From Prochlorococcus sp. AG-402-K16 (GTDB lineage: Bacteria > Cyanobacteriota > Cyanobacteriia > PCC-6307 > Cyanobiaceae): 64,000 nucleotides of DNA. The position numbers and the translations under genes were made by a program. Positions within the stretch are counted from its first letter, which is position 1, and the number at the start of each line of letters is the position of its first letter. The stretch covers positions 28,389 through 92,388 of the forward strand of contig QCIH01000006.1 in NCBI GenBank assembly GCA_003216795.1, written 5' to 3'. The notes under the pieces were generated by a model. The model saw nothing but the letters and a program-made list of their open reading frames with translations, was not told the DNA's origin and did not search any database. Positions 26,783-37,700 of the stretch are shown in pieces.

Positions 26783-28765
26783 ATGAATAAAACAGTTAAT
26801 AATAAATCTAAAATTCTGTACCAATTACAAAAATTAAGGAAGCTATCTCAGCCATTTTTTCTTCCTATAGATCAATGTAATGGATTTCAATTCATATGGC
26901 TTTTGATTTCTCTTTTATTTTGTGTTGGTGGAGTAGTACTTGTTGGTCTTACAGGAATAATCAGTTTTTTTGAAAGCTTTCAACCAATTTTGCTTGAAAA
27001 GTATTTCGGAGGTGTAGTAAGTACTGTCAATTCAATTTGGGCTGGTAGTTGGGGATTGCTTTTCTCTGCCTTATTTCTAATTGGATCAGGGAGCTTTTTT
27101 AGCTTAAGACGTCAGTTAAAACATCGTAGATGGTTGCATTGGTTATTCCTTGCGATAATTGTATTAATGCTTTTAGCTGTGAACGGAATAAACGCTGGTA
27201 TTGGATTTATTGCAAGAGATTTAACAAATGCCTTAGTAGAAAAACAAGAAGATGGATTTTATCGGATATTGGGGATTTACGCTTGTTGCTTCGCTGTGGC
27301 TCTGCCAATACGTGTTTCCCAAATATTTTTTACATATAAGTTAGGAATAATTTGGAGAGAATGGCTTTCAAAAAGTTTAGTCAAAGATTATATGACTAAT
27401 AAAGCTTATTACCAATTAAATCCCAATGATGAAGAACAAACCGATGTAGATAATCCTGATCAAAGAATCACAGATGATACCCGAGCTTTTACCGGTCAAA
27501 GTCTCTCTTTCACATTAGGTATTTTTGATGCCCTACTAACATTTTCACTTAATATTCTTATTTTATGGAGTATTAGCACAACACTTACTTTTTCTTTATT
27601 TGGTTACGCTGCATTTGCAACTTCTATCCTTTTAATTGCTGGGAAAAATCTTGTAAAGATTGACTTTGATCAACTCAGATATGAAGCAGATTTTCGATAC
27701 GGCTTAGTACATATTAGAGATAATGCTGAATCAATAGCCTTTTACTCCGGGGAGAATCCTGAACGAAGTGAAACCGAAAGACGCTTAGGAGAAGTGGTGA
27801 GAAACTTTAATTTACTGATTATATGGAGAGTAATAATAGATGTCATGAGAAGATCCATTAATTATGCTGGAAATTTCTTCCCATATTTAATAATGGCAAT
27901 CCCTTACTTTAAAGGTGATATTGATTATGGACGCTTTATTCAGGCAAGCTTTGCATTTGGAATGGTCGAAGGTTCGTTATTTTTCATTGTTAATCAAATC
28001 GAAGAACTTGCAAAATTTACTGCTGGTATTGGCAGATTAGAAGGATTCCAATCAAAAGTTGAATCCATTAGTCAAACCAACCCAACAAGCAATCAAAACG
28101 TTATTTCAGATTACCCCTCAATTCTTATTAATAATGCTGACCTTTGCCCACCAGGATCAAATAAAACAATAATTAAAAATTTAAATTTGAGCATCGACAA
28201 TAATCAATCACTTTTGGTAGTTGGACCATCTGGGTGCGGAAAAACATCTTTACTAAGAATGATTAGTGGTTTATGGGAACCCGATCAGGGAGTAATTAAA
28301 AAACCAAAAATTGGAGAATTATTATTCATACCTCAAAAACCATATATGCTACTTGGTTCTTTAAGAGAACAATTATGTTATCCCACAGAAGTTAAGAAAT
28401 TTAGTGATGAACATCTTACTTCTGTACTTCATGAAGTAAATTTAAAAACTTTAGTGGATCGGTATCCTAATCTTGATATCAAACAAGATTGGCCACGAAT
28501 TCTTTCCTTAGGCGAGCAACAAAGATTAGCTTTTGCAAGACTCTTACTAAATTCTCCAAGATTTGCAGTACTTGATGAAGCAACAAGTGCTTTAGATATT
28601 AACACTGAAAAAAAACTATATAGTTTACTTAAGGAAAGAGAACTTTCTCTTATTAGTGTTGGACATAGACCTAGCTTAAAAGATTTTCACGAGAATATCT
28701 TAGAATTAAATGGACAGGGAGACTGGAAATTATTGACGTCTGATAAGTATAATTTTAAGGATTAA
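26783..28765 (+). CDS. ABC transporter of the SbmA/BacA-like (ABCD) type, membrane domain fused to ATPase
   Basis: A 660-residue half-transporter: a membrane domain (about residues 35-400) and one nucleotide-binding domain. Walker A is GPSGCGKTS, the signature reads LSLGEQQRLAFARLL and Walker B is FAVLDEATSALD. The membrane region (GIGFIARDLTNALVEKQEDGFYRILGIYACCFA ... IWREWLSKSLVKDYM) matches the SbmA/BacA family, whose members import peptides, cobalamin or very-long-chain fatty acids. The substrate here is unknown. A long Hli gene follows nine bases later. Confidence 0.88.
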   Translation: MNKTVNNKSKILYQLQKLRKLSQPFFLPIDQCNGFQFIWLLISLLFCVGGVVLVGLTGIISFFESFQPILLEKYFGGVVSTVNSIWAGSWGLLFSALFLIGSGSFFSLRRQLKHRRWLHWLFLAIIVLMLLAVNGINAGIGFIARDLTNALVEKQEDGFYRILGIYACCFAVALPIRVSQIFFTYKLGIIWREWLSKSLVKDYMTNKAYYQLNPNDEEQTDVDNPDQRITDDTRAFTGQSLSFTLGIFDALLTFSLNILILWSISTTLTFSLFGYAAFATSILLIAGKNLVKIDFDQLRYEADFRYGLVHIRDNAESIAFYSGENPERSETERRLGEVVRNFNLLIIWRVIIDVMRRSINYAGNFFPYLIMAIPYFKGDIDYGRFIQASFAFGMVEGSLFFIVNQIEELAKFTAGIGRLEGFQSKVESISQTNPTSNQNVISDYPSILINNADLCPPGSNKTIIKNLNLSIDNNQSLLVVGPSGCGKTSLLRMISGLWEPDQGVIKKPKIGELLFIPQKPYMLLGSLREQLCYPTEVKKFSDEHLTSVLHEVNLKTLVDRYPNLDIKQDWPRILSLGEQQRLAFARLLLNSPRFAVLDEATSALDINTEKKLYSLLKERELSLISVGHRPSLKDFHENILELNGQGDWKLLTSDKYNFKD

Positions 28766-28773
28766 CAAAAAAA

Positions 28774-29049
28774 ATGAATTCGAAAGAAGAACAAACTAAC
28801 TCAGAAGTCACTAATCTAGAGAATGAGAGTTTTATAGAACAGCAGAAAGATCCAAATTCTATCAATGAACAGATTGGAGATAATCAATTAGATGAAAAAT
28901 CTATAGAAATTAAAGATGAATATAAATTTGGATGGAGTAGTTATTCTGAAAAAACTAATGGAAGATTTGCAATGATTGGCTTTCTTTCAATAATATTAAT
29001 TGAACTATTTAGTAAACAATCGTTTTTAAAATGGGCAGGAATCCTATAA
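28774..29049 (+). CDS. hli: High-light-inducible protein with long acidic N-terminus
   Basis: A 91-residue protein. The last about 45 residues (YKFGWSSYSEKTNGRFAMIGFLSIILIELFSKQSFLKWAGIL) are an Hli/chlorophyll-binding helix with the ExxNGRxAM core. The first about 45 are Gln/Asn/Glu-rich and look disordered. Most Prochlorococcus Hli proteins lack such an extension. It follows the ABC-transporter gene by nine bases, so the two are likely co-expressed. Confidence 0.88.
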   Translation: MNSKEEQTNSEVTNLENESFIEQQKDPNSINEQIGDNQLDEKSIEIKDEYKFGWSSYSEKTNGRFAMIGFLSIILIELFSKQSFLKWAGIL

Positions 29050-29979
29050 TTAATCATCAAATCTAGAACTGTTATCTCTAGGTTTTTTCTTGTTTGTTCC
29101 AACGTTATATCTACTATTTTGATTTTTTGAACTTGATCTAGCTGAAGAGCTTACTCTACGAGTCTCACGTGGTTTTTTAGCTTGATTAGCATCTTTAAAT
29201 GAAGCATCTTCTACTTGAGCTGTTGAAGTTTGCTGCCTAATGGGGGATCTAGTAGGTTTCTTTCTTAATGGAGAAGAATCAGCAGGAGGAGAGATATTAT
29301 CTTGTCTAGAAACTGTACGATTCATTCTGGGTCTTGACCCTGTTTTAACTTCATCGCGAGATAAATTTCTTCTTTCACCAAAGTTATTTGTTTCTGGTTG
29401 TTTCCTATTCCTATCTTCAGAAGTCTGTCTTCTACTTCTTATAGGCTCTTCATTTTCAAACTGACTTATTTCCCTTGTAGATGGCCTACTTCTACTTGCT
29501 GCAGCAGAGGGTATGGCTCTTGAAACATTCCTCCTACGAGATCTCCCCTCCGCATAGTCTTCTTCAAATTCATCTTCTTGAGGTTTAAATCTTCTAGATG
29601 GTCTTTCAGATTCTTCAAACCTATCATAATCGTCATTAAATCGACCTCTAGAATTTCTTGGAACATCAGAAATAGGATCATCATCAAAATAAGATGACCT
29701 TCTAGCTTGATCAGTAGCAACTCCCCTCAATCGCACACTTTCATATGCGAAAAAAACTGTAGTTCCTGCTAATAAAAACTGACCAAACTGAAGGATGGGA
29801 TCTAACCTCCAGCCTTGAAAAAATAATATTCCTCCGCACAAAAGTCCAATTGCTGCGAAGAAAACATCATAATCCCGCGCTAAGGCAGGCTTAAAGGACC
29901 TCAAAAAATAAAGGCCTCCTCCACATACCGCTAGAACTATACCAACAATACTGGCCCAATTGAGACTAGCATTGACCAC
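29050..29979 (-). CDS. ycf66: Ycf66-family protein
   Basis: A 309-residue protein. The N-terminal about 85 residues hold three short hydrophobic helices (ASIVGIVLAVCGGGLYFL; VFFAAIGLLCGGILFF; LLAGTTVFFAYESVRLRG), the Ycf66 signature known from cyanobacteria and some plastids. The remaining about 220 residues are Arg/Ser/Asp-rich and predicted disordered. The function is unknown. It lies downstream of psbX on the same strand. Confidence 0.88.
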   Translation of the reverse strand: MVNASLNWASIVGIVLAVCGGGLYFLRSFKPALARDYDVFFAAIGLLCGGILFFQGWRLDPILQFGQFLLAGTTVFFAYESVRLRGVATDQARRSSYFDDDPISDVPRNSRGRFNDDYDRFEESERPSRRFKPQEDEFEEDYAEGRSRRRNVSRAIPSAAASRSRPSTREISQFENEEPIRSRRQTSEDRNRKQPETNNFGERRNLSRDEVKTGSRPRMNRTVSRQDNISPPADSSPLRKKPTRSPIRQQTSTAQVEDASFKDANQAKKPRETRRVSSSARSSSKNQNSRYNVGTNKKKPRDNSSRFDD

Positions 29980-30059
29980 ATTCTTTCTCCAAAAATTTAT
30001 TTTTAAAGAGGTTACTTATATCCCCTATATATATAGTGTACTTAAAACTTCTACAAAAA

Positions 30060-30245
30060 CTAGCGTCTTCCAGTAGAAGTACGATCGAGGGAATCTTTCT
30101 GGCTGACAAAAATCAAAAAAGCAGTGGCTGGAATAACGATAAGTAAGGCAGCAGCAATAAAACTACCTATCATCCCCACTGCGGAATTATTTGCAACTTC
30201 AGCAGAAAAATCTGCGGCTAGTAATAAATTTGAGATTTGAAACAC
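30060..30245 (-). CDS. psbX: Photosystem II protein PsbX
   Basis: A 61-residue protein with one transmembrane helix near the C-terminus ([32 protein letters not shown]). The IPxxxxLIFxSQKD ending is the PsbX signature. PsbX is a small intrinsic subunit near cytochrome b559 that influences quinone exchange in photosystem II. The N-terminus ([21 protein letters not shown]) is longer than in freshwater cyanobacteria. ycf66 follows on the same strand. Confidence 0.88.
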   Translation of the reverse strand: MFQISNLLLAADFSAEVANNSAVGMIGSFIAAALLIVIPATAFLIFVSQKDSLDRTSTGRR

Positions 30246-30326
30246 TTTTTAAATATTAAATTCTCAATTTATAATACGAATTAAATACGTTTCAATGGGT
30301 AATTTATTAAGATGAATTAAATAATT

Positions 30327-30641
30327 GTGATTTCCTTGCTTGTAAACTCTCTTCAAATTTTAGATATTAGTTTAGGAATTTCTCTTTCATATCTAACTAT
30401 AGTTTTTCTAATAAGATTAATACTTACTTGGTACCCAAAAATTGATTTAAGTAAAGGTTTATGGTTATTAGTTTCAATACCATCAAGCTCTATTCTTAAT
30501 TTAACAAGAAAACTAATTCCTCCTATTGGAGGGGTTGATGTTGGACCCGTAATTTGGATCGGATTTATAAGCTTTTTAAGAGAAATATTAGTCGGTCAGC
30601 AAGGGCTTATAAAACTTGCATTGCATACACATATTTCATAG
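30327..30641 (+). CDS. YggT/Ycf19-family membrane protein
   Basis: A 104-residue protein with two membrane helices (ISLSYLTIVFLIRLILTWYP and GPVIWIGFISFLREILV) around SIPSSSILNLTRKLIPPIGGVDVGP, the conserved loop of the YggT family. In cyanobacteria and plastids these proteins are linked to thylakoid organisation, nucleoid distribution or cytochrome b6 maturation. GTG start; divergent from psbX. Confidence 0.88.
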   Translation: MISLLVNSLQILDISLGISLSYLTIVFLIRLILTWYPKIDLSKGLWLLVSIPSSSILNLTRKLIPPIGGVDVGPVIWIGFISFLREILVGQQGLIKLALHTHIS

Positions 30642-30659
30642 AAATCTTTTAATTATTTC

Positions 30660-32009
30660 TCAGTAATTTGGCAATAATTCTTCTTCTACATATTTAGTAT
30701 GTATTTTACCCTGCTTAAATTTAGATTTATTCAGTAAGGTTAGATGAAAGTTAATTGTTGTAGGAATACCAGTTACTGCACATTCATTTAAAGCCCTGTT
30801 CATACGTTTAATTGCGGTATTACGATCCTTTCCCCAGACTATTAATTTACCAATTAATGAGTCATAGAAAGGAGGAATTTCATAGCCTGTATAAACATGA
30901 CTATCCACCCTTACACCAGGGCCGCCAGGAGGAAGCCACCCAGTTATTTTTCCAGGTGATGGTCGGAAATTGTGAGAAGGATCTTCAGCATTGATTCTAC
31001 ATTCAATGGCATGACCGTTTAAATGGATATCATCCTGTTTAAATTCCAAGTTTGCTCCGCTTGCAATTTTAATTTGCTCAGCTATTAAATCAACTCCTGT
31101 AACCATTTCAGTAACAGGATGTTCAACTTGAATCCTAGTATTCATCTCCATAAAATAAAAATTATCATCATCATCAACTAAAAATTCAACTGTCCCCGCC
31201 CCTTCGTAGCCGATACTTTTTGCAGCAGCAATAGCTGCGTTCCCCATTTTTTTTCTTAGCTCAGTATTAATTGCAGGACTAGGAGACTCCTCTAGTAACT
31301 TCTGATGTCTTCTTTGAACAGAACAATCTCGCTCTCCTAAATGAACGACATTACCCGACCTGTCGGCCAAAATTTGAATTTCTACATGTCTTGGCTTCTT
31401 TATAAATTTCTCCATATATAAACCATCATTACCAAAAGCTGCTTCTGCTTCGCCTTGAGCTGCTTTAAACATTTTTTCTAGATTATCAGAGTTTTCAACC
31501 AACCTCATACCTCTTCCACCTCCTCCAGCAGTGGCTTTAATAATTACCGGATAGCCAATATCATCTGCCAATTTATAAGCCTCATCAACATTTGATAACA
31601 AGCCTTTACTACCTGGTACTGTTGGAACTCCAACTGCTTCCATAGTTTCTTTAGCTGTAGATTTATCTCCCATAGATCTAATAGCTTTAGGAGATGGGCC
31701 AATAAAAACTATGCCGTGATCATTACACATCTCGGCAAATTTATCATTTTCCGCAAGAAATCCATAACCAGGATGAATAGCATCAACTCCTCTCGATGTA
31801 GCAGCAGCAAGTATATTTGGAATATTTAAATAACTCTTATTACTTAATGAATCTCCTACGCAAACCGCCTCATCAGCAAGCTGAACATGTAATGCTTTTT
31901 TATCTACAGTGCTAAAAACTGCAACGGTTGCAATACCTAGTTCTCTACAACTTCTGACAATTCGTAAAGCTATTTCTCCACGATTAGCAATTAAAACTTT
32001 TTCAACCAT
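30660..32009 (-). CDS. accC: Acetyl-CoA carboxylase biotin carboxylase subunit
   Basis: The track frame starts at 32063, but the family begins [17 protein letters not shown], so the start is ATG 32007-32009 (449 residues). The glycine-rich ATP loop [14 protein letters not shown], the metal-binding [14 protein letters not shown] and the C-terminal domain are intact. It carboxylates the biotin on AccB for fatty acid synthesis. accB is not adjacent here. The 20-base gap to the YggT gene suggests the two genes simply converge. Confidence 0.96.
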   Translation of the reverse strand: MVEKVLIANRGEIALRIVRSCRELGIATVAVFSTVDKKALHVQLADEAVCVGDSLSNKSYLNIPNILAAATSRGVDAIHPGYGFLAENDKFAEMCNDHGIVFIGPSPKAIRSMGDKSTAKETMEAVGVPTVPGSKGLLSNVDEAYKLADDIGYPVIIKATAGGGGRGMRLVENSDNLEKMFKAAQGEAEAAFGNDGLYMEKFIKKPRHVEIQILADRSGNVVHLGERDCSVQRRHQKLLEESPSPAINTELRKKMGNAAIAAAKSIGYEGAGTVEFLVDDDDNFYFMEMNTRIQVEHPVTEMVTGVDLIAEQIKIASGANLEFKQDDIHLNGHAIECRINAEDPSHNFRPSPGKITGWLPPGGPGVRVDSHVYTGYEIPPFYDSLIGKLIVWGKDRNTAIKRMNRALNECAVTGIPTTINFHLTLLNKSKFKQGKIHTKYVEEELLPNY

Positions 32010-32270
32010 TATGAAAATAAAATTGAAGAAATGAAATGACTTAAAATAAAAAATTATTTGCAAAAGTATTCAACAAAATTTTTTAGTGATCAGAGGACAT
32101 TTTTTTACAATACAACCTAAAACGTTATATATGTATAAATATTTGTTTTATGCAATAGAAAAATTATTCATCATATTCAAAAAAACTCTTTTCGAACTAC
32201 ATTCTTAATTCAGCCAATAATGTATGATATTTTTAAGGTTTAAGCATCCCCCAGCTGCTGAAAACCCTTT

Positions 32271-32352
32271 GCGGACGTGGCGGAATTGGTAGACGCGCAC
32301 GTCTAAGGAGCGTGTGGCTTCGGCCTTGCGAGTTCAAGTCTCGCCGTCCGCA
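32271..32352 (+). tRNA. tRNA-Leu, anticodon AAG (codon CUU)
   Basis: Full cloverleaf: acceptor GCGGACG/CGTCCGC with discriminator A, D-arm GCGGAATTGGTAGACGC, anticodon stem CACGT/GCGTG with loop CTAAGGA (anticodon AAG), a long class II variable arm, and T-arm GCGAG-TTCAAGT-CTCGC. The CCA end is not encoded. A34 would need deamination to inosine to read CUC as well as CUU. Bacteria usually use GAG here. The next gene on the strand begins within about 25 bases. Confidence 0.95.
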
Positions 32353-32377
32353 TTTAATGTATTCTGGTTTAACTGCA

Positions 32378-33643
32378 ATGAAAAAAGAATCAGTTGCAGT
32401 AGTTATAATTTCCAATGGTCCTGGTGAATTAACTACATGGGTAAATCCTGTAGTGGATGAGCTAAACAAAATAAATAAATCACTATGTGATGAAGATAAA
32501 CAAGATTTCACTCTTAGGTTAGTCCTTGTTCCTTGCCCAAATGCCACTGGTAAAGAATTTTTAGTTGCAAATTCATGGAATAAATTCGAATTAATTACAA
32601 AATCCAAAAGTTTTTGGAAATTATTAATCAAACCACATTCTTTTGCTGATTGGCCAAAAAAAGGGATAGTTATTTTCCTTGGTGGGGATCAATTTTGGAG
32701 CATTTTATTAGCTAAAAGATTAGGTTATTTAAATATCACATATGCTGAATGGATTTCACGATGGCCTAAATGGACCAATGAAATTGCTGCTATGAATTTA
32801 AAAGTAAAAGAGTTAATACCTAAAAGATATAAATATAAATGTAAAGTAATTGGCGATTTGATGGCAGATATCAAACTTAATAGCAAAATATCACTAAAAA
32901 ATAAAGAAAAAAACTACATTGCATTATTGCCTGGTTCTAAGAAAGCAAAGCTTTCTATTGGAATTCCTTTCTTCTTAGAAGTTGCAGATCATATCGCTAA
33001 AGAAAGTCAAAATATAAATTTTATAATCCCCATTGCACCAACTACTGATAAAAGTGAATATTTATTTTTTCAAAGCAACAAAAATCCAATTGCTAAATAT
33101 TACTCATCAAAAATCAAAACAATTAAAAAATTGCAAGACTCTAATTTTGATTACGTAATTGAAACATCAAAAAAAACAAAGATTTATCTAATCAAGAAAC
33201 ATCCTTGCTATGAAATATTAAAAGAATGTGATCTTGCAATTACAACTGTAGGAGCAAATACTGCAGAATTAGCAGCAATTAGTCTTCCAATGTTAGTTGT
33301 TCTGCCAACTCAACATTTAAATATGATGAACGCTTGGGATGGTATTTTTGGGATAGTTGGAAAAATTTCATTCATAAATAGATTCCTAACTTTTATGATA
33401 AAAAATTTCTATTTAAAAAAAAAGAAGTTTTTTGCCTGGCCAAACATTAAAGCTAAAAGAATGATTGTCCCTGAAAGAATAGGTAATATTTCGACAATAA
33501 AAATTGCAAGAGAAGTATTATTTCTTATTAAAAATAGAGATCAATTAAAAAGTATTAGGGATAATCTAAACAAAGAAAGAGGCGATAATGGTGCTGCAAA
33601 AAAACTTGCTTCTGTAATTGTTAATTCAATAAAAAAACTTTAA
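32378..33643 (+). CDS. LpxB-like cyanobacterial glycosyltransferase-family protein
   Basis: A protein of about 421 residues if begun at MKKESVAVVIISNGPGELTTW. The track's 32312 start lies inside the tRNA and is impossible; ATG 32357 is the other candidate but leaves only four bases after the tRNA. It resembles lipid-A-disaccharide-synthase-related proteins (NGPGE, ALLPGSKKAKLSIGIPFFLEVADHI, DLAITTVGANTAELAAISLPMLVVLPTQ), a GT-B nucleotide-sugar fold. The acceptor substrate is unknown. The downstream PRC-barrel gene is convergent. Confidence 0.8.
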   Translation: MKKESVAVVIISNGPGELTTWVNPVVDELNKINKSLCDEDKQDFTLRLVLVPCPNATGKEFLVANSWNKFELITKSKSFWKLLIKPHSFADWPKKGIVIFLGGDQFWSILLAKRLGYLNITYAEWISRWPKWTNEIAAMNLKVKELIPKRYKYKCKVIGDLMADIKLNSKISLKNKEKNYIALLPGSKKAKLSIGIPFFLEVADHIAKESQNINFIIPIAPTTDKSEYLFFQSNKNPIAKYYSSKIKTIKKLQDSNFDYVIETSKKTKIYLIKKHPCYEILKECDLAITTVGANTAELAAISLPMLVVLPTQHLNMMNAWDGIFGIVGKISFINRFLTFMIKNFYLKKKKFFAWPNIKAKRMIVPERIGNISTIKIAREVLFLIKNRDQLKSIRDNLNKERGDNGAAKKLASVIVNSIKKL

Positions 33644-33646
33644 CAA

Positions 33647-34690
33647 TTACCAGGGATCATCAATTTCAAACTTTTCTGATTTTTTATTATCTTGAACTAA
33701 ATTTTGTTCGTTTAGTGGTTCAATATCTAAAGTTTCAGTTGCATTTTGAATTGGTCTTTTCGAAGCTAAATTAGTAGTTGATTGTTTTTTTTGCTTCAAA
33801 TCAATATTGTTTTTTTCATCTATTTGATTAACACTATTTTGATTCTGGATCTGATCAAAATCATCATTATCCATGTATAGCTTTTTTCTATTATTTATTT
33901 CTTCTTCAGAACCCTTTATTTCAACATATTCAAGTTCATCTTCATAATCATCTTCATAATCATCTTGTTCAACAACTTCTTCATATTCCTCGACCAAATT
34001 GTTTTGCTGTTCTGATTCAGAACCTGAAAGTAACTGATTCTCAACAGGTACAAGATTTGCTGAGTATCCATTTACTTCCCTTTCATCCCATGAAGAACCT
34101 CCGACTCCAAGTTTCTCAAGTAGTCCACTACTTAGTTGCTTCAATTTCTCATCCGCACCTTCATAAACAATAATCCTATCGGTACCACTACTTACAATTT
34201 CCTCAACAGGTATTTCCCAAGTACTTAAAACTCCCTCGCCTAAAAGCGGAACACCAACAGCACCCATAACAAGAGATATCAAATCCCCAGTCTCAATATC
34301 AAAAGAAAAGCCAAGAACTCTTCCTAAAAGTTGTCCAGATTCTGTAATCACTTGACAATTAATTACCTTTCCATACCTTTCTGGAGAAAAACTTTCACTC
34401 AAAGAATCTAGGGAGTCAACTAATATGACATCTCCAACTTGCTTTATACTTTCTAAAGGCATCCATTTTGGCAAACCTGGTAAAAATCTTGTAAGTGGAT
34501 TATCTCTTAGTCCCAAAGCGACCACCTCTCTTCTATCAATATCAACAACAACTTCACCAACTACGCCTAGCCGCCTTCCAGTATCAGTAGTTATCACTTG
34601 TGTTCCCATTAATTCTGACCTTAACCATAAACGTTCACTAGGAACCGAGTTAGGGAGATTCTTATTAGCAGATGTGTTAGACAAGCTCAT
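33647..34690 (-). CDS. PRC-barrel domain protein
   Basis: A 347-residue protein with two PRC-barrel units: about residues 25-95 (SELMGTQVITTDTGRRLGVVGEVVVDIDRREVVALGLRDN) and about 105-180 (GKVINCQVITESGQLLGRVLGFSFDIETGDLISLVMGAVGVPLLGEGV). A long acidic disordered tail rich in Glu/Asp/Asn/Gln follows (VVEQDDYEDDYEDELEYVEIKGSEEE). PRC-barrels occur in photosynthetic reaction-centre H subunits and RimM. The gene lies just downstream of smc on the same strand. Confidence 0.88.
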   Translation of the reverse strand: MSLSNTSANKNLPNSVPSERLWLRSELMGTQVITTDTGRRLGVVGEVVVDIDRREVVALGLRDNPLTRFLPGLPKWMPLESIKQVGDVILVDSLDSLSESFSPERYGKVINCQVITESGQLLGRVLGFSFDIETGDLISLVMGAVGVPLLGEGVLSTWEIPVEEIVSSGTDRIIVYEGADEKLKQLSSGLLEKLGVGGSSWDEREVNGYSANLVPVENQLLSGSESEQQNNLVEEYEEVVEQDDYEDDYEDELEYVEIKGSEEEINNRKKLYMDNDDFDQIQNQNSVNQIDEKNNIDLKQKKQSTTNLASKRPIQNATETLDIEPLNEQNLVQDNKKSEKFEIDDPW

Positions 34691-34735
34691 AAATTTCTTT
34701 TTATCATTCTGACGTATAAATTTAAAAAAGTGTGT

Positions 34736-37700
34736 TTATGCAGCATTTGGTAACCCAAGAACTTGAGTATTAGCACCTCTTGCTTGCACAACCCCAATTG
34801 TTCGTTCAGACGCACTTATCATAGGCCTTCTATGACTTACGACTATAAATTGAGCATTTGATGACTGATTTGATATTAGTTTTGACAACCTTTCAACATT
34901 AATACCATCTAAAAAACTATCAACCTCGTCTAACGCATAAAAAGGTGAAGGCTTATACTTTTGCAAAGCAAATAAAAAACTTAAAGCAGTTAACGATTTT
35001 TCACCACCTGACATAGACGCTAATCTTCTGACATTTTTTCCCTTAGGATGAGCCACTAAAGTTAATCCTCCTTCTAAAGGAGAATTAGGATTTTCAAGTT
35101 GAAGAAATCCATCTCCATCAGATAAATTTGCAAAAATTTCTCTAAAATGTCTATCAACTTCTATAAATGCTTGCATAAAAGCTTCTTGACGCATCGTAGA
35201 TACAGTTTCTATTCTCAGCAATAATTCAGATCTTTCATTAGATAGAATTTCTAATTTTTCTCGCAAACCATTTAATCTCTCAATTAATTCTTCTAGTTCA
35301 TCAAGAGCCAACATATTGACAGGTTCTAAGCTTTCTAGATTTGCATTTATAATCGAAATTTCTGATTGCAAAGATTCAAGACTCTTCCCTTCATATTCTC
35401 CAAACTCCGGGGAAGGATTAGGTAGATCTTTTTTATAATTTTCTAATTTTATTTTCTCGCTCCTCATCTCTTCTTTAAGGGAATGCATATCCCTTTCAAG
35501 ATATTCAAGCTTTAAAAGATAGTTATTATATTCTTGCCTTTTATTTGAAATTGAAGAGTTTAATTCATCTCTTTTCCTTCTCAATAAACCTAAATTCTTC
35601 TCTAGAGATTTTTTCTGATTATCGAGATCTGAAAGCTCTTTTTTAAATTGATCTCTTTTTTCTATCCATTCACTATGAGCAATTGCGAGTTGTTTAATAG
35701 ATTCCTGCAAGTTTTTTTCTTGTAGTAAAGTAATTTTTAATGAATTATTGATACGCTCTTTATTTAAAGCAAATTGATTCTTTTTATCTAGTAATGTATT
35801 TCTCTCTTTAATAAGTAATTCAAGTTTTTTATCAAGATTATTAAAATCGTCATTAAAGGCTATTAATGATGATTTTTGATTTTTTTCATAATTTGCCTTT
35901 TGAATGGTTTGTAGTTGATCAAACTTCTCTTGATAAGGCTTCAATTGATTTTTTAAATGGCCTAACTCGTTAACTAATAAATTATTAGCAGTATCAAGTT
36001 TATTTAATCTCGATTTACAATCCTCAATTCTTTGCGAGACAACTTTAAGAGAATCTTGATTTACTTCAATTTCTTTATTAAATGAGGCACAATCCTCAAT
36101 TATTTGACTGCGGTTAGAATTTAATATACTAAGTCTATTATTTTTTAGTATCAAATCATTATTTGACTCTTTTAAAGCTTCTTCGATAACTAATAATCTT
36201 TCTTTTATAGGACTGGAATCATCAATATCATTATTAATTCCAAACCTATAAGCCAAATCTTTATTTAACTTACTGCCTCCTGTAATAGCACCACTTGCTT
36301 CTAATAATTCACCACTTAAGGTAACCAACCTATTTTTTTGTGTAGATAACCTAGCTGAGGATAAGTCTGAAAAAACCAAAGTATCTCCAAAAACATATCG
36401 AAAAACATCTGAATAAACTTCATCAAAAGTAATTAGATTAATAGCTTTATCAATAAATCCATTCTCCCTGTTATTTTCAAATCTTGAAATTGCATAATTC
36501 TTTTTTTGACTTTTAATTCTATTTAAAGGTAAAAAAGTTAATCTTCCCGCTTTCTTCTTTTTAAGAATTTCAATTGCTTTTGCAGCAATATGATCATTAT
36601 CAACAACAATTTGTCCTAACCTATTCCCAGCAGCAATTTCTAATGCATATCTATTTTTCTCACTGACCTCTCCAAGTTGAGCTACATAACCATGTATACC
36701 CTCTAACCCTGCCTCTAAGAGAATTCTGAGGGCATATGAACCTCTAGATTCGTTTAAAACTTCCTTCCTGCTTTCGAATCTAGATAAATCCTTTTCAAGC
36801 CTTAATTGCTCGTTATTTAGCCTTGATTTAGTTTTAATTAATAAATCGATTTCATTTTTTAAAGAATTAATTTCTGCGCTATTACATGCCAAGTTTTTAT
36901 TCTTTGTATCGGATGTCTCTTTTTTTCTTTGATTTCCCTGAAAAAGTTTCTGCTTTTCTAAGTCTAAGGATTCGATCCGTGACAATATCTCATCTTTTTG
37001 AATATTATTTTGAATAGTTTCTTCTTCAATTTTCCTTTTTTTTATTTCCAAGGGATTAATTTGATTTTTTATACTTTCAAGCTCAGCATTTAATTTGATA
37101 CTTTGTTTTGAGAATTCTCCAGATTCTCCAGCCGCATCAGAAAGTTTTTTTCTGGATAGTTTGTGTTTTAAAGTGAGATCATCAATTTGCAAGTTCAATT
37201 GATTTAAAAAATTATCATCGAAATTTTTTTGGCTCATCTTTTCTGACTCGATATTCCTCTTAGAAATTGCAATTTCATCTCTCTGTTTCTGTAATTTAAT
37301 GCCTTCTTCTTTATTCAGAATTGATATCCTATCAAGTTCTCTCAAGCTAGAGTTAATACTTCCAATATCAGAATTAACTTTTATCAATTTATCCTCTCCT
37401 TTATCCTTAAGCTCATCAACAAGTATTTTCAAAGCATCTTCTAAAACTGATATTTCCTTACTAATAGATTCTTTTTGTTTATTAAATAAAATTTTATTTT
37501 TTTCAATTTCACTTTCTTTTTTTTCTATAGATTCAACATGCTTAACTTGTTTTTCAAAAATAAGAACTTTCTCTAATTCTATTATGTGTAATAGTTTTGC
37601 CTTTAACTCTTTGTATCGCTTTGCTTTTTCACATTCTTTTTCAAGCTTATTTTTACTAGATTGCAATTCATTTTCTAAAATTTCACATCTTTCTTGTCTT

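Noticed and set aside
29466-29720. 84-aa minus-strand ORF inside ycf66
   Set aside because: Alternate frame of the repetitive Arg/Ser/Asp tail of Ycf66.
32233-32631. 132-aa minus-strand ORF across the tRNA-Leu
   Set aside because: It runs antisense through the tRNA and the LpxB-like gene; a shadow frame.
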